Shown here: piece after piece, positions 11,215-21,000 of the stretch
Numbering within the stretch: the stretch's first letter is position 1
Layout of the letters: each line of letters begins with the position of its first letter
Source: Auxenochlorella pyrenoidosa
Lineage: Eukaryota > Chlorophyta > Trebouxiophyceae > Chlorellales > Chlorellaceae
Assembly: GCA_001430745.1 (NCBI GenBank)
Contig: KQ482042.1
Coordinates: forward strand, 456,844 to 498,504
Length of the DNA: 41,661 bases
Direction: 5' to 3'
Translations under genes and position numbers: made by a program
The notes under the pieces: generated by a model
Database searches by the model: none
What the model was told of the DNA's origin: nothing
Seen by the model: only the letters and a program-made list of their open reading frames with translations

Positions 11215-14200
11215 TCAGCGGCGCTTCACCCCGCGCTTCACCCCTGTTGCCACCATCGCGCTCAAGAGGTCGGCGGGCTGCAGGCGCTTGCCCCGCGGCA
11301 CCAGCTCCGTGCGCCACTTGGTGTTTGCGCACCAGGCCGGGTAGAGGCCCGCTGCCGCGCTCACCACATTGCTACCGGCTGCAGACAGCTCTGAGAATGC
11401 TGGAGGGCTGTCAGCCAGGCTGGGACTGTAAGCGCTGGCGCCGTTCAAGGCGTCTGCGTTTGCATCGCCAGTGCCCGCAGGGCTGCTATCGTCTCCGGGC
11501 ACGGTGACGTTTGACAGCAGGCCGCGGCGCCGGTTGCCACCGCCGCTGCCAGAGGGTGCGTTGAAGCCGCCGACAAAGTTGAGCAACGGCCTGCAGGGCG
11601 GGGGCGGAGCACGCAGCAGGGTACCAGCTGGATCAGAGGGGCACGGAAGACAGGCAACCTAGACATCCAGGCGGTGTCAGGGTGCAACTTTAACCCCCCC
11701 CCCCCCCCCCCCCCCACCGGGCTGCACTCCAACCACACAGCAGGTGCACTTGAACCACACAGCAGGTGTACTTGCCCAAAGTCGCAATCGGGGAGGCCCA
11801 GCAGGTGCGGCGCCGGCCGCGTAGCGCGCAGGTTCCAGAATGTATTGTTGGCGCCTGCAGGGGGGCACGGCAGAGGGCCAGGGAGGATGCAGCAGGAGCG
11901 AGTGCATGGTGTGGTCGCTGTCTGCAGCACAGCTACACACAGCTGGATGCCGGTGCTGGCATGCAGCTTGAAATGGCAAATGGCGGACGCAGAGCCGCAC
12001 GCGGTCCCTGTCGGCAGACCAGCCGGCTCACCAGAGTGGGCCCCGCGGCCCGAGTCCCCTCCAGAGTTGAAGGGGCGGGCACCCCAGCCGTGGTCCAGGT
12101 TGCTGAACAGGTGGCTGTGGGGGCCTGCAGGCAGGTGGGGCATATGTTGTTGGGGCACACGTGGGGCAGGGGAGACAGGCAGGCGCATGAGCGCTAGAGG
12201 CACTGCCCTAGCAGGCGCTCGCCGTTGGAGGGCACGGCTGCGCGGCTGCATTGGCACCCGCGGCCCCCGCCTCACCTCCGCGGTGGCAGTCGATGTTGAG
12301 GTTGATGCCGCGGCCGCGTGCAAACGCGCAGCGCTCGGAGAAGCCGTCCACCGACAGGTCGTGCATGTACTGGTCTTGGATGTCAAAGCTGCGGGCAGGC
12401 GGGCAGGTGCAGGCACCGCAGGGGGCGGTGGCTTGCGGTCAGCCTCGCCCGGCCCCGCTGGCCGGAGGCGCCACTCTGCCAGCGTTGCCCCCCTGCCCAC
12501 GCCTACCGCCCTCACAGCTGCTCTGCGCCGCGGTTTTTAGGGCGCCGCAGGCAGCACCAGCATGGCTCGCTCACTTGGTGAAGGCCACGTCGCCAGACTT
12601 GCTGACCCACAGAGCGTGGTGCCCGTTGTTGGGGGCAGTGGAGCGAGTAGACCGGCTGGCAGTGACCTGTGGGGGGGAGGAAGCGGGCACCCGCAGCCTC
12701 TCGGCAAGCAATCAGGGGCTGGGTTGCCAGGCCGGCAGCAGCCCGCACCACAGGCCACAAGCACAGCATTGTTACTTCCAGCATTCTGCCAGGCTAGTCA
12801 TGCTCAAGCTGGTGGGTGATTGCCCATCTAGCGATCAAGCGACGCCATCTGCGCCCCCACGCCCAGCCAGCGCATGCGCATGCTCACCCTGATGCGGATG
12901 TTGGCGATGGAGACAAAGTCTGACTGGGTGACCTGGACGCCGTTGTCGGCGTCAATGATGTCCACCTGCCAGGCAGGGAGCGGGGCAGGAGGGCAGCCTC
13001 TCAACCACTGCGGCACAGCGACAAGGGCGTGCTGCGGAGCCCTCTTGAGCTGGCAGGGCAGCGCGGGCGGGTGTTGGTAGGGCCTGAGGGGCGGGGGTCC
13101 TCACCGCTCGGACCCAGCAGTTGGAGGCGCTGGTCATGACGATGGCGTTGTAGCCATAGGTGTTGAGGTGGGAGGGGTAGACGTCTGCGGGGCGTGCAGG
13201 GCGTGGGGCAGGGGCACGTTGGATGGCTCTGTAAGCAGCGCTGGCAGCAGGGCATTCCACTCAGCCCAGCAAGGTGGCTGCGGCGTTCGCATTCCCGCGG
13301 CCGGCTGCAGCGACACGCGCATTCACAGAGTGGCACTGGAATGCAAGCGCTGCAGTGCACTGTTACCTGCCGCTTAGGCACCGCCCGCCTGGCAGCTCAC
13401 CGTGCCGGAACTGGATGGTCAGGCGCTCCACACCGCTGTGCTGGGTGGTGGACGCGAAGGCGTGCACCACAGGCTGCAGGCACAGGTGGGGGGGCAGCAC
13501 AGCGCAGGCCGGTGCTTGAGCTTGACTGCAGGGCCGGTGCGCAGCCCCCTGTGCGGTTGGCCTGCAGGTGGACAATGATTCCACACACTGAACCCAGCAG
13601 GAGCCCCAAGCACACAGCCAGGGCAAAGGGTAGGAAGCCCAGCGGGCGCCTCGCCTGCCACTCAGTGCGCAGGTCCCACGGCAGCGGCCGCTCCAGCTCT
13701 ATGTACCCGCTGCCCACTCGGGTGACCCGGGAGGGGAAGCGCAGGTGGTCTGAGCCAGAGAAGGCGTCTGCAGTGGGCAGGGGAGGGAGAGGGAGGGAGG
13801 TGGAGGGGGTGGGTGGCAGCTGGGCCAGGCCGGCAGCACTGGAGCAAGACCCTGCACTGCCGTGCAGGGCGCAGGGCTAGAAGGAGACAGAAGCAGAGGG
13901 GCTGCTCCTGCAGCGGCCGCGTGCTGAACGCCAGAGCTCTCGATGCTCTGCCCCGCCCCTCTTGCCCTCCTCGCTGCCCACTCACTGCTCCCGCTGTCCA
14001 CCAGGTTCTCTCCATAGATGAAGGCATCAATGGTGCCAGGCTGCGCTGCTATCGACACGCCAGCCTGCTCCGACTCTGCATTCTCGATGCCTTCGGCCAC
14101 CAGGCGGGCGAGAGCCGGCGGCATGGGCAGCACGCCCGGATCGCTGCCAGGCGCAGGCTGCTGCTGCTGCGGCGGCGGCGGCGCCAGCGTTGCGTTCTTG

Positions 14201-17200
14201 CTTGCCCCAGCGGGGGGCGGGGAGGATGGGGTGCGGGGGTCCCACGGGGCAGTTGCAAACTGCAGGCGGCGGCGCGCAGGGGAGCTCGCCAGGGCGTAGA
14301 GCCGCACCCACTGCCCCACCTTGATGCCGCTGGTGGTGCTGACCTGCAACAGAGGAGGGGGCGCGCAGAGGGAGTGCGCAGTGGGGGCCCACATCGTGTG
14401 TGGGTAGGACTGCCTCTGCACTGTACTGTGCCTGCCCTCACACACGCAGGGGGGCGCCCAACCAATGGGCACTGCCTCTGGCCCTGGGCTAGCAAAAACT
14501 CAGCTGGCCATCACCGAATGTTGTGTGCCCGTGCCGATACGTACCCGCACGCGGCGGTCGCCCTTGCGCACGTCAGAGGTGACGCGGGCCAGCAGATTCC
14601 TGTCCTGGTTGCTGCCGGCGTTGTAACCGTCGATGCTGAAATGAGCGCGGGGGTGGGGGGGGGGGGCGCAGAAGTACAGCAGGTGACAGGAGTTGATGGC
14701 TTGAGGGCACCTCGACTCGAGACATCCAGGGCTGCTGACGGATGTTCCCGCGGCAGCACCACGTCCCATGGTTTTGTCCCGCCTCCTTTACCACCTCACA
14801 TGATGAAGCCTCCGCTGGTGCCCCACACCTCCTTCCTGCCGTACACCGCCTGCAGGCCCTTGGGGAAGTACAGCCGCGTCTTGCCTTGCTGCAGGGAGGG
14901 GGGGGGACGGGTGGAGGCCTGGTGGTTTGGACAGGCCGCGCAGGCCACATTGGGCGGGCACCTGTCGCACTGCATTCGACCAACTGCAGGTTGTGCGGTC
15001 CCTCCTCCAGCAGTGGATGCAGGCGAGGCGCAGCCGCTCACCCCCGCCCCGCGCAGCACAACGTTGCTCCAGGTGATGGTCAGGGTCTGGGTGACGCGGT
15101 AGCTGCCAGGCGGCAGCCAGACGGCGACGCCCGCCCGGCCCTGGTTGCCCCAGCCATCGTTTGGCTTCTGCGGGGAGGACGGGAGGGCAGCCGGCGGTGT
15201 CTTCTGGGGGAGCTGGTGAGCAGTTGTGCAGTGCTTGACATGGCACGAGGATGCAGCAAACTGGGTGCGGCAGCTAGCTGGGGAGGGCTGCGCCTGCGCT
15301 TGCCTCGCAGCGGCGGCGTGTGTAGCGCGTTGAGCAGTCGTACGTGTTGAGCAGGTCGGCTGCGTCTCCGGCAGCGTTAAGGGCGGCCTGGATTGCCTTT
15401 GTGTCATCTGCATGTGAAGCCCAGGAGGCAGGGATCTAAGCTGCCGGCAGTTTGCAGGGAGCGCCTGGCTTGCAATGCTTGGCAGCACGCATCGAGTAGG
15501 GGTGAACCGCGCCTGTCAATACAGTAGCTGCCATGCTGGGCGGCGGGCCAGGCATGCGCCAGGGCCTGAATCCCTCCCGAGCTGCTTGCCTGTCTGGCCG
15601 TCGCCCTTGGCCCCGAACTTCTTCACGTCAAAGCGGACCGGATAAGTGGGGATGCGCCCCTCGTTGCCTGCAGCACACACATAGGCATGGGACACTAAGA
15701 GCCGGTCCTGATCCTCCCGCATCATTCAGTACGGACAAGAGGGTTGCAAGCCAGGGGGCGCTTCCAGCAAGCAGGGGCATTCAGATTGCACACCCTGGCA
15801 TGTCCGACACTGGGCGCACCGCTTGGTGGCTGGAGCCTGCAGGGCTGCCCTGTCCGGGCCTGCTCACCCTTATACCCCGCCCAGGCATAGTCGGCGAGGC
15901 GGGAGGCCGGCCGCCAGTACTCTCCATTGCGCCCCCAAAGGGTGCTGAAGTAGGCATTGCCTGGGGAAGGCACAGGGCTGGGCTTGGGGCTGGGCTTGGG
16001 CTGCGGGCCGGGCACCGGACGCGGCTTGCCGGGCTTGCAGCTGCAGGAAGCGCAAGGACCAGGCAGGAAGGGCTGGCAAGGTCAGGCACAAGGAGGGACA
16101 GCGGGGCATGCACGTCGGTCAAGCTCCGCTCCAAGCACAGCAAGCCAACACGAGGAATTCCTTCAGCCACACAACGGCCTGAGTCAGCAATACTGCGACC
16201 AGCCCTGCAGTGCGACTCACAGGTAGCGCACCCACAGCGTCTTGCGCTGCACCCGGGGGCAGGGGTCCCCCCCAAACATGGCATCAGTGGCGGGGATGGT
16301 GCAGAACTGCCGGCCGACGCAGCGCCGTAAGGAGACCCTGCGCAGCACAGAGTGCCAGCATCGCAGGCGCCCGTCAGGAGCCCCTGACCTCGGCCTCAGC
16401 ACCGAAAGCGGCAGCTGCAGCAGCTGACAGCCGGGCTGCCACGCCCGCTGGTGACCCTCCCCCCCACAAGCTAGTATTGCTGCCAACATGCTGCCAGCAG
16501 TGTGCGGAGCTCACGCCCACAGCACTTCATACCTGCGGCTCTTTGGAGCGACGCACTTCTTGCCGACTGCACCGTAGACTGCTGTCGGGATGCCCACCAC
16601 GATGTATCCCTTCCTGCAGGTGGGCCGGGCGGTGGCCCCCCGCCGCACGGTGATGCCGCACACTCCAGCGCAGCCCTTGGGCCGAGCTGGCGGCGGCGTT
16701 TTGCCATAGCAGGCGCCGCTGTCACATTTGCCCACAGCGCAGAAGCGGGGTCCGGTGCCGCAAAATCCCTGCAGGGTAGGTCGGGAAACAGACGTTGACT
16801 GCACCCACTGGCAGCAGGCAGCGGCGTGCTGGCAGGCATGGAGGCGCATGCACGCAGAGCAGCGCGGCAGGCACACCACAGCGAGGGACCGCAGGGGCGC
16901 GTGCAAGTGCTGCACCCCTCACGTAAATGCTGCAGCAGTCTTTGGGATCCGGGCAGCGCTTGCCGCCCGCGTTGCGGCCGCACTTAACTGCACAGGATGA
17001 GCAACAGGGTGCTGGGTTCTGAGCATGATGAAAGCAGGTGCAGCCCTGCCGTCGGCACCTCGGCCAAGTCACGGCAGGCCATTCACTGGCAAAATAAGCT
17101 TTCATGAAGCGGATCATGGCGCTGAGTAGACAAGCACATGCCCCGTCCTCACTTGCATCCACGCCGGCAGCTGCTCCTGCCAGCAGCGCCAGCAGGAGGG

Positions 17201-17252
17201 CGGCAGCAGCTGGCCGCCTGCCCAGCTGACAGGCGCTTCCATTCGCCGCCAT
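11215..17252 (-). CDS. Gene C: secreted hevein + SUEL-lectin / beta-helix protein, 875 aa
   Basis: Twenty inferred exons: 17252-17153, 16987-16923, 16768-16533, 16337-16221, 16040-15868, 15667-15590, 15407-15304, 15167-15052, 14888-14800, 14635-14545, 14343-13986, 13767-13655, 13473-13401, 13184-13105, 12965-12888, 12666-12575, 12388-12276, 12124-12032, 11854-11772, 11590-11215; total 2628 nt, exactly 876 codons. A signal peptide (AAAALLLALLAGAAAG) is followed by a complete eight-Cys hevein/chitin-binding type-1 (CBM18) domain: CGRNAGGKRCPDPKDCCSIY, a phase-0 intron, then GFCGTGPRFCAVGKCDSGAC. Next comes a canonical SUEL lectin domain (residues about 81-174: CRKGYIVVGIPTAVYGA, RRCVGRQFCTIPA, FGGDPCPRV, WVRYLC), a PKPSPKPSPVPSP linker and the beta-helix (FGAKGDGQTDDTKAI, GVAVWLPPGSYRVT, LYFPKGLQAVYG, VGQWVRLYAL, IELERPLPWDLR, DADNGV, NGHHALW, MHDLSVD, NLNIDCHRGG, NNTFWNL). 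The chitin-binding module suggests attachment to a glucosamine/chitin-containing wall or to a chitinous partner. GC donors end exons at 15590, 15304 and 13655. Confidence 0.83.
11694..11714. repeat. C21 homopolymer in a gene C intron
   Basis: Twenty-one consecutive C on the plus strand (G on the transcribed RNA strand) in the last intron of gene C (11771-11591). It gives a G-rich intronic RNA tract. Length may be a minimum estimate. Confidence 0.9.
14655..14666. repeat. G12 tract next to a gene C acceptor
   Basis: Twelve G on the plus strand read as C12 on the minus strand, about 20 bp upstream of the acceptor at 14636. It probably serves as the polypyrimidine tract of that intron. Confidence 0.7.
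16635..16987 (-). other. Hevein (CBM18) domain coding segment of gene C, split by an intron
   Basis: The domain spans the exon 16987-16923 and the start of the exon 16768-16533. All eight hevein cysteines are present in order, with the double Cys (DCC) followed by S-I-Y, and the intron falls in phase 0 between Y and G. Hevein domains bind chitin and N-acetylglucosamine oligomers; this assignment rests on the Cys pattern and the GG-x-x-C-P / CC-S motif. Confidence 0.85.
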
Positions 17253-18023
17253 CTCCGTTCGCGCCTTGTTCAATGTCCAGAAGATCTCCAGTGCGCGATC
17301 TGCAGGCCTAGGGCCAGAAGAGCCGCCGGCGGGAGCGGCTTGTCGTAAGCGAGACCCGCTGGCGCCCTCGTCGGACCTCCGCTGCACTCCTCTAGGCACT
17401 GGTCAGCTCGTAAAAAGATCTAGAGCAGTCCGAGGACGAGCACTCACTGTCACGCAACTCCCATCTGCTGCATGTTAGATGCTGCGAGGCAAGGAAGCAG
17501 GATGTGTGTAAAAGGAGAATCAACGTGAATCAAGGGTGTGGGAGAAACCAGTGGAATGTGCAAATGGGACAAGTCGTGGCTTCCCTGGCTTAGCCTGGCC
17601 GCTGATGTGGCAATGCCACACGCTGTCCACAAGCAGCTGGCCCTGCCAGCTGATGGCTTCTTCCTTGCCTGCAGCGAGTATCTAACAAATTACAGGTAAA
17701 AGTTACCTTGAAGCCTTGACCAAAATCCCGTGTGCTGGATGCCGCAGGCACTGCAGCGCGCTGGGAGCCAACCGATAGCGGTTGGACACTGCACTGCAGT
17801 TGGCAACTGCTGGCGCGTGCCCAGGAGCTTACGTAACAAACATGCAAATTGTGCAGCCATTCTTGGAAGGATTTGGAAGGTTGTGAGCAGCAAGAGATTC
17901 TTCTTGGAAAATTGATGCAAGGGTGCGCGCAGCAACAGGCAGGTCCTGTGCCCACGGCGGCAGCAGGCACATCAGTGCCGTTCTGCGGGCAGCTCCGTGC
18001 GGACAGCCAGCTGGCATTGTGCT
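17253..18023. promoter_or_regulatory. Intergenic: gene D 3' flank / gene C promoter region
   Basis: 771 bp between the stop of gene D and the start of gene C. It contains a candidate TGTAA motif at 17690-17694 and a relatively AT-rich stretch at 17440-17920. No gene is recognised. The minus-strand frame that continues past the gene D frameshift runs through here but shows no conservation with the paralogues. Confidence 0.5.
17690..17694 (-). terminator. Candidate TGTAA polyadenylation signal of gene D
   Basis: TGTAA on the minus strand about 330 bp downstream of the gene D stop, in a locally AT-rich context. Spacing is similar to that of the gene C candidate (about 355 bp), which modestly supports both. 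Confidence 0.4.
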
Positions 18024-21000
18024 TCACCGCCTGGCCTGCCCGCCACCCAGGCGCTGGCCCCGGGTGGCCACCATGGCGTAGTGCAGGTCGGAAGGATACA
18101 GGGTGGCCCCCGGCCGCACCTGCTCCACCCACCAGCCCACACGAGAGGCGCAGTACCCGGGGAATAGCGAGAATGGCTGGACGGCTGCAGCGGCGCCCAC
18201 CGTGGCGTTGGGGGTGCCGACAGGGGGGGGCGCCGGCGTCGGCGTCAGCGCCCGAGGTGCCAGTGGGGCCGCTGGCGGGCGACTCGACGGGCGCGCCGGC
18301 CAGCGACTGTGAGCGCACCACCGGGCCGATGCCCCAGTCGCCCTTTGCCGGCGGGCCCACGGGGCCCAGCACAAACGTTTCCAGCGCTCCGTAGTCGCAC
18401 GAGGGCAGCGGCAGCACCGTGGCGCCGCTGGCAGACCGGATGTTCCACCAGGTGTTGTTGGCGGCTGCAGGGGCAGGGGAGCGGGAGGCGGGGGGCATGG
18501 GCATGGGGGATCTGAGCTGGCTGGGCTTGTTGTTGTGAAGGTTAGCAGACAAGACAGCCACGGCCGCTGCGACTTGCCACCCAATAACGGTCTTGCCCGC
18601 ACTGACGCCAGTGCCGGTGCGGCTGTTGCTCTCGGGAGGGCTCGCCTGCGTGCGCGCCCCGGCCGGCGTCACCGGAAGAATCAAAGGGCCGCGAGCCGGC
18701 ACCCAGCACGATGTTGGAGAACAGGTTATTGTGGTTGCCTGCGTAGGATAAGAAGGGCGAAGCTAGGTAGTCACAGACAGGCACCGAGAATGGGCCCCAG
18801 AAGCAAAGCGTGGGCAAGCATGCAACGTACATGCCATTGCCTGCGCAGGCGCTTGCGGACAGCGGGGAGTGAGCAAGTCCCACCCGTCCCTCACAAGAGC
18901 GGTGCATGTCCAAGTTGATGTTGACACCAGTGATGTTGGTGAACGCCTGCTCAGGGGTCGAGAAAGCAACAGAGGTGGGAGCGTGGTGCTGCCATGCCAT
19001 GAGTGCGACAACCAGGATGCACAGCCCTTCAGCCATAGGCCACAGCGTACACAGCGATGGGTCCCAGTTGCTGGATGGCCAGGCAGCTTGCTGGGGCGTG
19101 CATTGACTGCAGTCACTCAGCCAGCTGGAGGTCACTGGCGCACTCACACATTCTTGCGCAAACACGTCAAAAGTGAGGTCATGAATGAACTGGGTCTTGA
19201 AATCCAGGCTGCGGACGCAGGTGGACAGGCGTGCAGCGGTTGGAATGGCTGTCAGATACAAGGGCTCTGTGCCTGCTCACACAGCAGCAAGGCAGCAGGA
19301 TGCGGAATGCAGCTTGCAAGCTGCCTGCGAGGAGACTGGGGTTGAGGTGAACCGCTCCCCACGCACCTGGTGAACAGAACATTGCTGCTGGCGGCGGCCC
19401 AGAAGCCATGGTGGCCGTTTTTGTAGGCAATGTTCTTGCCGCCCCTGATGTACGTGGGTGCAGACGAGAGCCGGTGTGGGGAGGGAGGATGCAGCCGAGC
19501 ACGACAGACAGGGGCCTTGCAGCGCAGCGTAGCAACTGCTGCACTTAGGCTGGAACGCGCCATGCCCGCCCGCCTGCCTGCGCATGTTCTGCGCCATGGC
19601 ACTCCACGCCCGCCCCACCCCCCGCCGCCCAGCACGCACCTCGGGGCTGTCACCTCCACACTGATGTTGGAGTACGTCATGAAATCGCAGTTGATGGCCT
19701 CGCCGCCGTTGTCAGCATCGATGATGCGGATCTGCGGGGCAGCAGCTCGTGGGAGGGCAGCCTTCAATTTTGCCGGCCGCACGGCGGCAAGAGCTGCTGC
19801 GTAGCCGGCCCCGGCAGCAGCGCTGCAGATGCCGACACAGCGCACGGGACAGCACGGGCCCTCACGTTGCGGACCCAGGAATTGGCAGCAGACTGCGCCC
19901 AGAACGCGTTGTACCCCTTTGCGCTGAAGTGGGCGGGGTACACGTCTGCACGGGGACAGCGGTGGGCAGCGGGGGGCTGGCGGGCCAGGGCTTGCAGGCA
20001 CGGACGCGTTATCGCCACCGCGGTCAGCCCCATCCCTGCAGACCGGCCCTGTCCACCCTGCCGCCCGCACCATGCTCAAACTGTACGGTGAAGTCCTCGT
20101 AGCCCACGTGCTGCAGCGGCGTCTCAAACGAGTAGATATAGACCTGCAGGGTGGGGTGGCGGGGGGCCGGCGCTCAGCCCTGGACATCTCTGGTGGGCAG
20201 GACATCAAAGGTGGGGGGGCCCTGTGGCAAGAGAGGACAACAGCCCGCACGCTGAATCGCATGTTGAGGTGGCAGCCCAGCTTGCCTGCCACTCTGGCCT
20301 GATGTCGTACAGCAGCGGGCGCTCCAGCTCCACCCAGCCTGGGCCCACTGCCGCCACCCTGCGCCGAGCGAAGTTAGAAGCTGCATGTTCATGACAGGAT
20401 GCAGAGAGCATGATGGGCTGCAGGCCTGCACTCAATCGACGTCACGCCACTGCCGCTCTGCAGGCGAATCCCCACATACCTGGACACAAAACGGATGCGC
20501 TCCCCGCTGAAGGGTGCTGCATGGACAGAGGCAGAGGAGTGGGTGCTGAGCCTGTCAGGGCGGGGCCAGGAGAGCTCGTTTGCAGGCCGAGTCTACGCAG
20601 GCTCCACACTGTCAGTTCCACCGCTTCCCTGCAGTACGCTCCCAGCTCACCGCTGGCGCTGTCCACAACGTTGTTTCCATACAGGTAGGCCTGCACAGTT
20701 CAGGCGTGGGGGCGGAAGTGTCAGGCGACACAGGAGGCAGCCAGGTCCACGGCAGTGCCCGCTAGGCTCCTTTGTGCAACTGCGGCCGGCCACACCCAAC
20801 CAACATTGCCAGCCACCGCACAGGGTCGCCCGAGCTCACATCCAGTGTGCCTGCCGCCTGCAGGGCTGGCACGGTGGCGCCACTGCCGTCTGTGGAGTTG
20901 TCCTGCATGCCGCCGTGCTCTGGCTCGTTCAGGCCCAGCCGCCGTGCTTCACGCCGCACCTCCCGCAGGCCGGGTGGCAGTGGGCGGTACCGCCGCCGCC

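Noticed and set aside
13813..15102. 429-codon plus-strand frame opposite gene C
   Set aside because: Lies across at least five gene C exons and their introns on the other strand; no recognisable motif.
17590..18230. Continuation of the gene D frame past the C8 run as its true C-terminus
   Set aside because: The tail in the other frame (PGYC...GWWVEQ, LHYAMVATRG) matches genes B and C, while the continued frame has no similarity to them.
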